This document shows positions 1-7,455 of a stretch of 11,393 nt of DNA, one piece after another. The notes under the pieces are model-generated. The model worked only from the letters and a program-made list of their open reading frames with translations. It was not told the DNA's origin and did no database searches. Location: the NCBI GenBank assembly GCA_014379045.1, contig JACMMK010000098.1:1-11393 (forward strand), in the 5' to 3' direction. Numbering within the stretch: position 1 is the first letter of the stretch; the number at the start of each line of letters is the position of its first letter. Both the position numbers and the translations under genes were made by a program. This DNA comes from Burkholderiales bacterium. Lineage in GTDB: Bacteria; Pseudomonadota; Gammaproteobacteria; Burkholderiales; CAIKXV01.

Positions 1-880
1 ACGGGCTCGCCGCATCGTCGCGCGCGTAGCGCCGTGCGGTCGCTTCGTCATCGGCGACGAAGATCGTGCGCGCGACGCGCCAGTCGGCGACCGCGGCGAC
101 ACGGCCTGCGCGCCGCTTGCCTTCGACATAGTTGGTCCAGTGACTGGACAGGTGGTTCGCGAGCAGGAAGTTCGCCGACAACGGGTGGAAGTCGCGCTCG
201 CCCATCGCGATCACGCCCTTCGAGAACGGCGCGACGACGGTGCCGACGATCTCGGGCCGCGGCTGCTGGAACGGCTTGTACATCTCGCCGCGGTCGATCT
301 CGGGCACCGAGGTCTGCGCGGTCGTGATCCGGAAACGGTTGCCGGGCAGTTCGATGTCGTACGGCGCACTGCGCTCCCAGATCGCGAGGATCGCGTCGAT
401 CGCCTCGGCGAACAACTTGTTGCGGTCTTCCGACAGCATGCCGAGGGCTTCGGCGTCGGAGGCGAGGGCACCCGGCGAGATGCCGAAGATGAAGCGCCCG
501 CGCGCGAGGTGATCGAACATGGCCGCATGCGCCGCGATCAGCGTCGGATGCGAGTGCGACAGGTTCGACGTGCCGGTCGCCAGCCGGATCTGCTGCGTCG
601 CATGGATCAGCGTCGCCAGAAAAATAAAACTGTTGGTGACGTTCTCGCTCTTCTCGGTCAGGTGCTCGCCGACGAACGCGTCGTGGAAGCCGAGTCGGTC
701 GGCGAGGATCACCGCCTCGCGATCCTCGTCCAGTGTCACCGAAGGCGCGCGGTGCGCCGGATGCAGGGGCATCATGAACATGCCGAGTCGCATCGGCTGC
801 GGTCCCGTCGGGGGCGCGGTCAACGGGTGCGTGGTCGAGGTGAAGGTCGTCGCGTTCGATTGCGTCTGGTCGGGTGTCAT
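1..880 (-). CDS. LLM-class flavin-dependent monooxygenase (partial, C-terminus off the left edge)
   Basis: The 293 visible residues read as a bacterial luciferase-like (LLM) flavin-dependent oxidoreductase. Such enzymes use reduced FMN and O2 to oxygenate an organic substrate in the cytoplasm. The fold start is clear at residues 30-36 (MRLGMFM), followed by a luciferase-family core containing GEHLTEKSENVTNS, the HSHPTLIAAHAAMFDHLARGR stretch and the GISPGALASDAEALG segment. These fit the limonene/alkane monooxygenase-like branch, but the substrate cannot be read from them. The ATG at 880 has a GAAGAG ribosome site about 9 bases upstream. It adds 29 Thr/Pro-rich residues before the fold, so the in-frame ATG at 793 is an alternative start. 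The gene is divergent from the Bug pseudogene and may belong to the same catabolic neighbourhood. The family call is firm; start and substrate are open. Confidence 0.9.
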   Translation of the reverse strand, partial: MTPDQTQSNATTFTSTTHPLTAPPTGPQPMRLGMFMMPLHPAHRAPSVTLDEDREAVILADRLGFHDAFVGEHLTEKSENVTNSFIFLATLIHATQQIRLATGTSNLSHSHPTLIAAHAAMFDHLARGRFIFGISPGALASDAEALGMLSEDRNKLFAEAIDAILAIWERSAPYDIELPGNRFRITTAQTSVPEIDRGEMYKPFQQPRPEIVGTVVAPFSKGVIAMGERDFHPLSANFLLANHLSSHWTNYVEGKRRAGRVAAVADWRVARTIFVADDEATARRYARDDAASP

Positions 881-943
881 GGTCGTGCGCTCTTCGATCG
901 TCGGCCCGCGTCCGGGAATGCACCCGGCATGTCGGTGCGACCG

Positions 944-972
944 ATTATGCCTCGACCTGCGCCACACGAAGG
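944..972 (-). promoter_or_regulatory. Possible sigma70 promoter for the LLM monooxygenase gene
   Basis: Read on the minus strand there is a good -10 hexamer, CATAAT (949 to 944), 63 bases upstream of the ATG at 880. Only weak -35 matches lie at usable spacing, for example CTTCGT 16 bases further upstream. It would give a leader of roughly 55 bases. The element is inferred from hexamer similarity alone. Confidence 0.3.
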
Positions 973-1032
973 CGCGAGCGTCCGTGCCCGGTCGACGCCG
1001 TCCGCGCGCCGTGATGCGTGTACCCTTCCTCG

Positions 1033-1061
1033 TTGTAGACGGTGACCAACAGGTCTAGCAT
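1033..1061 (+). promoter_or_regulatory. Possible sigma70 promoter of the Bug pseudogene / MmgE transcription unit
   Basis: TTGTAG (1033-1038) and TAGCAT (1056-1061) are separated by exactly 17 bases and lie about 47 bases upstream of the GTG start at 1109. Neither hexamer is close to consensus. Location and spacing suit a promoter reading into the decayed Bug gene and, through it, the MmgE/PrpD gene 30 bases behind it. Confidence 0.3.
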
Positions 1062-1108
1062 CGTCCTGACGTGTCCCCATTTCCCGATGGTTTTTAACTG
1101 GAGGCGGG

Positions 1109-1711
1109 GTGGCTTTGGCGCGGCACCATCGCGACGGTCGCGGGAATCATCGGCATGGCGTGCGCGTCGATCCGGCGGCCCTTTCCGGACAAGGCGATGC
1201 GCATCGTCGTACCGTTTCCCCCCGGGGGCGCGTCGGATATCCTGGCGCGCGCGATCGGGCAGCGCCTGGCCGACGATTGGGGGCAACCGGTGATCACCGA
1301 CAATCGTCCGGGCGCCGCCGGCAACATCGCCGCCGAACTGGTCGCGAAATCGCGCGGCGACGGCTACCCGCTGTTCATGAAGACGGTCGGGCACCCATGC
1401 GATCAATCCGGCGCTGTATCCGAAACTGCCGTTCGATCCGATCCGCGACTTCACCGCGATCACGAATCTCGTTCATCTACCGAGCCTGCTGATGGTGCAC
1501 CCGTCGCTGCCCGTGCGGAATGTGAAGGAACTGATCGCGCATCCAAGGCGCGGTGGTACGCATCGTGCAATCGCCCGCGATGCGCGAACGACTGATCGCA
1601 CTGGGTGCCCACCCGGTGACGACGACACCCGACGAATTCGCGGCGTTCATGAAGGCCGAGCTCGTCCGCTGGGCTGCGGTCGTGCAGGCCTCCGGCGCGC
1701 GCGTGGACTGA
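1109..1711 (+). pseudogene. Decayed Bug/TctC-family tricarboxylate-type solute-binding protein gene
   Basis: This is the remnant of a periplasmic substrate-binding protein of the Bug (TctC) family, which feeds tripartite tricarboxylate transporters or acts alone in solute sensing. A GTG at 1109 with a GGAGG site (1100-1104) starts the old signal peptide (MALARH). The reading then moves into the frame of 1155, giving an export-type segment (TIATVAGIIGMACAS) and the family hallmark FPDKAMRIVVPFPPGGASD, then DNRPGAAGNIAAELVAKS. One extra base in the GGG at 1389-1391 moves it into a second frame (THAINPALYPKLPFDPIRDF through HPSLPVRNVKELIAH, to about 1543). The C-terminus, RIVQSPAMRERLIALGAHPV to the TGA at 1709-1711, lies in a third frame. 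About 197 residues remain against roughly 320-330 normally, so about 125-130 residues are missing near 1545-1556. It cannot make a working protein. Confidence 0.88.
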
Positions 1712-1741
1712 ACTTTTTATCGATCGACGAGGACTCCCCTG

Positions 1742-3124
1742 ATGCCTGCCGCCCCCACCCTCACCCACACGGCTGTCGGACCCACGACGACGCTGGCGCG
1801 TTTCGTCGCGCATCTCGAGTTCGACGACATACCCGCGGCGACGCGTGAACGCGCGAAGAACATCCTGCTCGATACGCTCGCGAGTGCACTGGCCGGCCGC
1901 TTCGGCGACGAGTCGAAGCAGATCCGCGCGCTCGCCGAGACGCTCGGACGCTCCGACGAGGCGACCCTGATCACCGGGGGCGGCGCCTCGCTCGCCGGCG
2001 CGGCCCTGCTGAACGCGTATCTGGTGACGGCGGTCACCGTATGCGACGTCCATCGGGCGACACTGTTCCACACGACGCCGCAGGTGATACCGCCGGCGCT
2101 CGCGATCGCCGAACGGGTCGGTGCGAGCGGCCGTTCGCTGCTGACCGCGATCGTCGCCGGGCTCGAAGTATCGGTTCGGGTCGCCGTCGGCACCAACTAT
2201 CCCGAGTTTCGCCGCCGCGGCTGGCATTCGCCGGGGGTCGTCGGTCCGTTCGGCGGCGCAGCCGCCACCGGCAAACTGCTCGGCCTCGATGCGGAACGCC
2301 AACGCAATGCGTTCGCGCTCGCCGGCAGCCAGTCTGCCGGCACCTTCGCGCATTGGGGTACGCCGACGATCAAGTTTCACCAATGTCGGGCGAGTCTGTC
2401 GGGCGTGATGGCGGGTGTCCTCGCCGAGCAGGGATTTCGCGCGAGCCCCGAGATCCTGGCGCACGAGGACGGCGGGATCTTCCGCACCTACTCGGACGGC
2501 GGCCGCGCGGATCTGGTCATTGCCGGGTTAGGCGACACCTGGACGCTCGAACAGATCGCGCTGCGTCGATGGCCGGCGGCCAGTTCGCTGCAGGCGATGA
2601 TCACCGCACTGTTCGCGCTGCTCGATGCGCACGCGTTCCAGGCCGGTGACGTGGCCAAGGTCGCCGTCGCACTGTCGAAGACCGTCTACGATATGCATGG
2701 CACGCTGGCCTGGAACGACAAGTTCAAGGCATTGCTCTCGGCACCCTACATCACCGCGATCGTGCTGCACGACCGCCATTGCTGGCTCGAGCAGTTCCAG
2801 CCTGCGCGCTACCAGGATCCAGCCGTCGATGCGTTCGCGCGTGAACGCGTGACGATCGCGCTCGACCCCGGGCTCGACGGCAACGCGGTCAGGCTCGAGG
2901 TGACGTTGCGCGATGGACGTATTTTCCGGGACGAGCGGAGCGAGGCGCGCGGCGACCCGGGCGACCCGCTGACCCGCGCCGATATCGTCGCCAAGCTGCA
3001 CCAGGCGGGGGACGCGGCGCTCCCGCCCGCGGCACTCGAGCGCCTCGTCGACGGCGTCGATCGGATCGAGCACCTGGCTGACGTGCGCGAGTGGATCGCG
3101 ATCCTGCGCAACGTCGCCGCGTGA
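1742..3124 (+). CDS. MmgE/PrpD family protein
   Basis: A 460-residue protein of normal length for the MmgE/PrpD family, which includes 2-methylcitrate dehydratase, cis-aconitate decarboxylase and iminodisuccinate epimerase. These cytoplasmic enzymes dehydrate, decarboxylate or epimerise di- and tricarboxylates. Residues up to about 250 form the all-helical domain, with AKNILLDTLASALAG near the start and the family's GWH segment at 160-162 followed by GPFGGAAATGKLLGL. The rest is the smaller alpha/beta domain. The usual Asp-Asp-x-His site appears as VCDVH (100-104), and the usual Lys-Arg-Leu-His-Pro-Gly segment as IKFHQCR (210-216). This is therefore a divergent member, and no named activity is assigned. 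The ATG has a GAGGA site 8 bases upstream. It follows the Bug pseudogene by 30 bases and was probably co-transcribed with it. Confidence 0.92.
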   Translation: MPAAPTLTHTAVGPTTTLARFVAHLEFDDIPAATRERAKNILLDTLASALAGRFGDESKQIRALAETLGRSDEATLITGGGASLAGAALLNAYLVTAVTVCDVHRATLFHTTPQVIPPALAIAERVGASGRSLLTAIVAGLEVSVRVAVGTNYPEFRRRGWHSPGVVGPFGGAAATGKLLGLDAERQRNAFALAGSQSAGTFAHWGTPTIKFHQCRASLSGVMAGVLAEQGFRASPEILAHEDGGIFRTYSDGGRADLVIAGLGDTWTLEQIALRRWPAASSLQAMITALFALLDAHAFQAGDVAKVAVALSKTVYDMHGTLAWNDKFKALLSAPYITAIVLHDRHCWLEQFQPARYQDPAVDAFARERVTIALDPGLDGNAVRLEVTLRDGRIFRDERSEARGDPGDPLTRADIVAKLHQAGDAALPPAALERLVDGVDRIEHLADVREWIAILRNVAA

Positions 3125-3229
3125 AGCCGCGCCCAGGCAGCCGCAACTACACAAAGACGCGCGCAGGCGCGACATTCGCGTTCCCGGTTCCAGTGCGCCC
3201 GATCCACGGGGGCCGGAGGAGTCGACTGG

Positions 3230-3700
3230 GTGAGACGACGTAATGCATTGGTGGCAGCAGGCATCCTGAGCGCAGCGTTGATCGGCGCCGGGTGTGCGAC
3301 GGTCGAGAGCGAGGCGTTGCGGGTCAGCCTGGCCAGCGTGTCGATTGCCGAAGCGACGCTGCTCGAGCAACGCTATTCGTTGCGCGTGCGCTTTCAGAAC
3401 CCGAGCGAGCGGGCGGTAAAGCTGGACGGGTTCGTCTACGATCTGACGCTGAACGGTCGCCAGTTTGCACGCGGTGTCAGCGATCAGACGATCGTCGTGC
3501 CGCGCTTCGGCGAGCAGTTGATCGAACTGCCTGCCATCGGCACGACCGGTGGGGCGATCCGTCAGGTGCTCGATCTTACCAACCGGCGTCAGGTCGACTA
3601 CCGCCTGGTTGGGCGGGCGAACGAGGGCGGCACGCAGATGCGCTTCGACGGCAAGGGCGACATCCCGATCCCGACGCAGCTGTTCGACCTGGTTCGATAG
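3230..3700 (+). CDS. LEA type 2 / WHy-domain lipoprotein
   Basis: A 156-residue predicted lipoprotein. The N-terminus has four basic or polar residues (MRRRN), a hydrophobic stretch, and a lipobox-like IGAGC ending at Cys22. The Ala after the cysteine favours outer-membrane sorting. The remainder matches a LEA14/WHy-type beta-sandwich domain: alternating strands with SLASVSIAEATLLEQRYSLR, a FQNPSERAVKLDGFVYDLTLNG core (residues about 55-80) and the closing VPRFGEQLIELP. In bacteria the domain is found in small envelope lipoproteins of unclear role, some linked to stress. The start is the GTG at 3230, chosen because GGAGGA (3214-3219) lies 10 bases upstream and it gives a complete signal peptide. 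The gene sits 105 bases after MmgE and 161 before coxL; no functional tie to either is visible. Confidence 0.85.
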   Translation: MRRRNALVAAGILSAALIGAGCATVESEALRVSLASVSIAEATLLEQRYSLRVRFQNPSERAVKLDGFVYDLTLNGRQFARGVSDQTIVVPRFGEQLIELPAIGTTGGAIRQVLDLTNRRQVDYRLVGRANEGGTQMRFDGKGDIPIPTQLFDLVR

Positions 3701-3799
3701 AACGCGCGACGCCTGGCAGATTACGCTGGCTGCCGCAGTCGGAACGCCCGTGGTCCGCCTGCGCCCGAGGTCTTCGAAGCATGCAATTGCGCCCCGGGT

Positions 3800-3828
3800 C
3801 GCGCAGCATCGTGCGAGTGAGTGATAAT
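3800..3828 (+). promoter_or_regulatory. Possible promoter for the coxLMS-like operon
   Basis: The 161-base gap between the WHy lipoprotein gene and the Mo hydroxylase operon contains GATAAT (3823-3828), a good -10 hexamer 33 bases upstream of the ATG at 3862. No convincing -35 sits 16-18 bases before it, so an activator may be needed if this is real. No factor-independent terminator for the preceding gene was seen; a GGCAG/CTGCC pair near 3714-3733 has a long loop and no T run. Confidence 0.25.
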
Positions 3829-3861
3829 CCGGGTCCCGCCGACCAACGCCCGAGCCCGCCC

Positions 3862-6168
3862 ATGCCCGATCATGCGCACGCGCCCCACGCGCCGTTCCAT
3901 CGCAAGGAAGATCGCCGGCTGGTGACCGGCCACGGCCTGTTCACCGCCGATCGCAAGTTCGACGGCGAGTTGCACGCCGTGTTCCTGCGCAGCGACCGCG
4001 CACACGCCAACATCGTGTCGCTGGATCTCGAAGCCGCGCGCTCAATGCCCGGCGTGCACGGCGTATTCACCGCCGAGGACGGCAAGCGCGCCGGCATGAC
4101 GCAGGTGCTGCACATGCTGACGCTGAAGGGCAGCGACGGGCAGACCCCGCGCATTCCCCCGCGCGGGGCATTCGCCGACGCGCGCGTGCGCTTCGTCGGC
4201 GAACCGATCGCGATGGTCGTCGCCGAGTCGGTGCTGGCCGGGCTCGATGCGCTGGAAGCGATCCAGATCGAGTACGAAGATCTGCCGCATGTGATCGATG
4301 CCGAGCGCGCGCTCGCACCCGGGGCGCCGCAACTGCACGAATGCGCGCCCGACAACATGGCCTGGGTCGCCGAGGCCGGTGATTCGGCGGCGGTCGATGC
4401 CGCGCTCGCGGCGGCGGCGACGGTGGTGCGCCTGCGCGTGGACAGCACCCGGATCATTCCGAACCCGATGGAGCCGCGCACCTGCGCCGCAACCTACGAC
4501 GCCACGCGTGATCACTACCATGTGTATTCGGTCACGCAGGGCGTGAACATGATGAAGCGGCAGATCGCCGTCGCCGCGGGCGTGCGCGAAGACCAGGTGA
4601 CGGTGCATGCCCAGGACGTTGGCGGCAGCTTCGGCAATCGCAGCGCGCAATACCCCGAGCACTGCGCGGTGATGCTGGCGGCGAAGGCACTGGGTCGACC
4701 GATCCGCTGGATCGGTACGCGTTCGGAATGCCTCGCCAGCGACTATCACGGTCGCAGTAACCTGATCGAAGGCCAACTCGCAGTCGACGGCGACGGACGC
4801 TTCACCGCGATCCGACTCGACTGGATCGCCGACATGGGCGCGTTCCTCACCGCCGCCGGCACCTCGAGCCACACCCGCAATCCCGTGGTGTTGCTGACCG
4901 GGGTGTACAAGATCGCGGCGCTGCATGGGCGCTGGCGCGTGGCTTTCACCAACACCTCACCGATCGCTGCCTATCGCGGCGCCGGACGCCCGGACGTGAA
5001 CTACGTGATCGAGCGTCTCGTCGACGAGGCCGCGGCGAAGCTCGGCCTCGACCCGGCTGACCTGCGTCGACGCAATCTGATCGGCGCAGGCGAGTTCCCG
5101 TACAAGACACCCACCGGTTCGGTGTACGAAGCGACCGATGTGCCAGGCTCGCTGGAGAAGGCGGTGAAACTGGCGGACTGGGACGGCTTCAAGGCGCGGC
5201 GCGCGGAAGCCCGGGCGCGCGGGAAGCTGCGCGGCATCGGCATGGCGAGTTTCATCGAGAACACCGGTGCGGGCGTGTACCCGAAGGATCAGGTCGATAT
5301 CGAAGTCGATGCGCAGGGTCGCGTGCATGCCTACAGCGTCGCGCATTCGCAAGGGCAGGGACACGAGACCACGTTCACGCAGGTCATCGCCGAGGCGATG
5401 GGCGTGGATACGGCGCGGGTGTTCCTGCACGAGGGTGTCCCCGACCGCACGTTGATCGGCAATCACACCGGCGGTTCGCGCTCGCTCGTCGGCGCCGGCA
5501 GCGTGTGCAAGCTGGCGGGACTGAAGTTGATCGAGGTGGCGAAGTCGGCCGCCGCCGCGCAGTTCGATACCGAACCCTCGCAGGTCGAGTATCACGCAGG
5601 CACGCTGACCGATCGCGCGAGCGGCAAGTCGACGACGCTCGCCGAACTGGCGCAGCGCGCAGAGGGTCTGCGCACGCAGGCGGAAGCCAGCATCGGCTCG
5701 ACGTTCCCGACCGGGTGCCACATCGCCGAGGTCGAGATCGACATGCAGACCGGTTTCACCGAGGTGTTGTCGTATGTCGCGGTCGATGATTGCGGGTTTG
5801 CGGTGAACCACACGATCGTCGAGGGTCAGGTGCACGGCGGCATCCTGCAGGGCTTCGGACAGGTGTTCGGCGAGAAGGCGATCTACGACGAGCAGACGGG
5901 TCAGCTGATGACCGGCAGCTTCATGGACTACGCGATGCCGCGTGCCGGTGACGTGCGCCACGTCACGATCGAGGAGAACTGCGTGCCGAGCAAGATCAAC
6001 TCGCTCGGCGCCAAGGGCGTCGGCGAGTCGGGTTGCACCGGTTCGATCTCGGCGCTCGCCAACGCGATGGCCGATGCGATGCGTCCGCTCGGCGGCCCGC
6101 CGATGGACATGCCGTTCACGCCGAGCCGGGTGTGGCACGCGATCGGCGCCTCCGCCAACGCGCACTGA
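3862..6168 (+). CDS. CoxL-like molybdopterin-binding (large) subunit of a xanthine dehydrogenase family hydroxylase
   Basis: This 768-residue subunit carries the molybdenum-cytosine-dinucleotide site of a CO dehydrogenase/xanthine dehydrogenase-type hydroxylase. It would work in a cytoplasmic L2M2S2 complex with the next two genes, adding water-derived oxygen to a substrate and passing electrons to 2Fe-2S and FAD. Visible landmarks are RRLVTGHGLFTADRKFDGELHAVFLRS at the N-terminus, the cofactor loop GGSFGNR (254-260), AYRGAGR (370-376) and the catalytic Glu722 in KGVGESG. True form I CO dehydrogenase has AYRCSFR with the Cys that binds copper; here the loop is the form II version, so CO oxidation is not supported and the substrate is unknown. 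The ATG at 3862 fits family starts; the frame stays open far upstream, but that stretch is another gene. No clear Shine-Dalgarno site. Length is close to normal. Confidence 0.95.
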   Translation: MPDHAHAPHAPFHRKEDRRLVTGHGLFTADRKFDGELHAVFLRSDRAHANIVSLDLEAARSMPGVHGVFTAEDGKRAGMTQVLHMLTLKGSDGQTPRIPPRGAFADARVRFVGEPIAMVVAESVLAGLDALEAIQIEYEDLPHVIDAERALAPGAPQLHECAPDNMAWVAEAGDSAAVDAALAAAATVVRLRVDSTRIIPNPMEPRTCAATYDATRDHYHVYSVTQGVNMMKRQIAVAAGVREDQVTVHAQDVGGSFGNRSAQYPEHCAVMLAAKALGRPIRWIGTRSECLASDYHGRSNLIEGQLAVDGDGRFTAIRLDWIADMGAFLTAAGTSSHTRNPVVLLTGVYKIAALHGRWRVAFTNTSPIAAYRGAGRPDVNYVIERLVDEAAAKLGLDPADLRRRNLIGAGEFPYKTPTGSVYEATDVPGSLEKAVKLADWDGFKARRAEARARGKLRGIGMASFIENTGAGVYPKDQVDIEVDAQGRVHAYSVAHSQGQGHETTFTQVIAEAMGVDTARVFLHEGVPDRTLIGNHTGGSRSLVGAGSVCKLAGLKLIEVAKSAAAAQFDTEPSQVEYHAGTLTDRASGKSTTLAELAQRAEGLRTQAEASIGSTFPTGCHIAEVEIDMQTGFTEVLSYVAVDDCGFAVNHTIVEGQVHGGILQGFGQVFGEKAIYDEQTGQLMTGSFMDYAMPRAGDVRHVTIEENCVPSKINSLGAKGVGESGCTGSISALANAMADAMRPLGGPPMDMPFTPSRVWHAIGASANAH

Positions 6169-6180
6169 AGGAACGACGAT

Positions 6181-6978
6181 ATGTACGAGTTCGAGTACGT
6201 GCGGCCCAAGTCGGTCGCGGATGCGGCGAGCGTGCTCGCGGCGAACAGCGACGCACGCTTGATGTCCGGTGGCATGACCCTGCTGCCGACGATGAAGCAG
6301 CGGCTGGCGCAGGCCTCGCATCTGGTTCATGTCGGGATGCTGGGCGAACTGCAGCAGATCGCGCGCGAGGGCGACACGCTCGTGATCGGCTCCGCCGCGA
6401 CGCACGATGCGGTGGCAACGTCGACCGTGGTGCGCACCGCGATCCCGGCGCTGGCGAAGCTCGCCGGTGGCATCGGCGACCCGCAGGTGCGCTACCTCGG
6501 CACGCTCGGCGGGTCGATCGCGAACAACGATCCGGCCGCCGATTATCCCGCCGCCATTCTCGGCCTGGGCGCGACTGTGGTCACCGATCGACGCGAGATC
6601 GCGGCCGACACGTGGTTTCAGGGGCTGTTCACGACCGCACTCGATGAGGGTGAGATCGTCGTCCGGGTGCACTTCCCCGTGCCGAAGCGGGCCGGCTACT
6701 CCAAGATCAAGCATCCGGCAACCGGGTATGCGATGTCGGGCGTGCTCGTCGTCGACACGGGTGCCGGGATACGCGTCGCCGCCACGGGCGGCGGCAATGG
6801 GGTGTTCCGCTGGGCCGAAGCAGAGACCGCATTGACGAAATCGATGAGCGCGTCGACGCTCGACGGCCTCACCCTCGACCTCGCGCATTTCTCCGAGGAC
6901 ATCCACGCGACCCGTGAGTACCGCGCGCAGCTCTGTCGCGTAATGGCGGCGCGCGCGGTCGATCAACTGCTGGGCTGA
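6181..6978 (+). CDS. CoxM-like FAD-binding (medium) subunit
   Basis: A 265-residue FAD-binding subunit of the molybdopterin dehydrogenase family. It accepts electrons from the 2Fe-2S subunit and hands them to the final acceptor. The two flavin-contact loops of this family are present: SGGMTLLPTMK (29-39, the AGGxSLxPxMK loop) and TLGGSIANNDPAAD (108-121, the TxGGxxxxxDPxxD loop). The C-terminal third matches the CO dehydrogenase flavoprotein C-terminal domain. The ATG at 6181 has AAGGA (6168-6172) 8 bases upstream, and that site begins on the last base of the coxL-like stop codon, which suggests coupled translation. Twelve bases separate the two genes. Length is slightly below the 285-300 residues common in the family, with no missing motif. 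Confidence 0.95.
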   Translation: MYEFEYVRPKSVADAASVLAANSDARLMSGGMTLLPTMKQRLAQASHLVHVGMLGELQQIAREGDTLVIGSAATHDAVATSTVVRTAIPALAKLAGGIGDPQVRYLGTLGGSIANNDPAADYPAAILGLGATVVTDRREIAADTWFQGLFTTALDEGEIVVRVHFPVPKRAGYSKIKHPATGYAMSGVLVVDTGAGIRVAATGGGNGVFRWAEAETALTKSMSASTLDGLTLDLAHFSEDIHATREYRAQLCRVMAARAVDQLLG

Positions 6979-6983
6979 CCGAT

Positions 6984-7454
6984 ATGACTCGAATCGAAAT
7001 CACTCTGAACGGTACCCCGCACCCGGCACAGGTCGAGGACCGCATGCTGCTGGTGGACTTCATCCGCGACGCGGTCGGCCTGACCGGGACGCATGTGGGC
7101 TGCGACACCACCCAGTGCGGCGCCTGCACCGTCCATCTGGACGGGCGCGCGATCAAATCCTGCACGCTGCTCGCAGTGCAGGCGAACGGTTCGAAAGTGA
7201 CCACGATCGAAGGCATGGCCGACGGCGACACGCTGCACCCGGTGCAGCAGGCGTTCTCCGAGTGTCACGGCCTTCAGTGCGGCTACTGCACACCGGGGAT
7301 GGTGATGGCGGTCAGCGACCTGCTTCGGCGCAATCCGCGACCGACCGATGACGAGATCGTCGACGGACTGGGAGGCAACATCTGCCGCTGTACCGGCTAC
7401 ATCAACATCGTGCGCTCGGTGAAGCGGGCGGCGGAACTGATGGCGGCAAGCTGA
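6984..7454 (+). CDS. CoxS-like 2Fe-2S iron-sulfur (small) subunit
   Basis: A 156-residue iron-sulfur subunit that relays electrons from molybdenum to FAD. All eight cluster ligands are present. The N-terminal plant ferredoxin-type domain uses Cys40, Cys45, Cys48 and Cys60 (GCDTTQCGACTVHLDG, then KSC). The C-terminal four-helix domain uses Cys99, Cys102, Cys134 and Cys136 (QCGYCTPGM and GGNICRCTGY). Length is typical. The ATG lies 5 bases after the stop of the medium subunit and has no strong ribosome site of its own, so translation is probably coupled. This closes a large-medium-small operon, an order unlike the medium-small-large of form I CO dehydrogenase. No CoxD/E/F/G-like or XdhC-like maturation gene follows; the next gene points the other way. 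Confidence 0.96.
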   Translation: MTRIEITLNGTPHPAQVEDRMLLVDFIRDAVGLTGTHVGCDTTQCGACTVHLDGRAIKSCTLLAVQANGSKVTTIEGMADGDTLHPVQQAFSECHGLQCGYCTPGMVMAVSDLLRRNPRPTDDEIVDGLGGNICRCTGYINIVRSVKRAAELMAAS

Positions 7455-7455
7455 G

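Noticed and set aside
1032..1050. GTTG-N11-CAAC symmetry as a LysR-type operator in the LLM/Bug gap
   Set aside because: The arms are only 4 bases long, no LysR gene is in view, and matches this short are expected by chance.
140..1058. Plus-strand open frames over the left 1 kb
   Set aside because: They are Arg-rich and without motifs; the minus strand encodes a clear luciferase-like monooxygenase through to position 1.
3775..3795. Cluster of short palindromes (TTCGAA, GCATGC, CAATTG) upstream of the coxL-like gene
   Set aside because: Each is a 6-base palindrome, and they do not form one longer symmetric site. No regulator could be linked to them.
3292..3861. N-terminal extension of 190 codons on the coxL-like gene
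   Set aside because: The frame is open, but it overlaps the WHy lipoprotein gene and has shadow-like residues. Family homology starts just after the ATG at 3862.
4957..6966. 669-codon open frame on the minus strand, antisense to the coxL- and coxM-like genes
   Set aside because: It is rich in Arg, His and Asp with no recognisable domain, and spans two well-supported genes on the other strand. This is the usual antisense shadow of GC-rich coding DNA.
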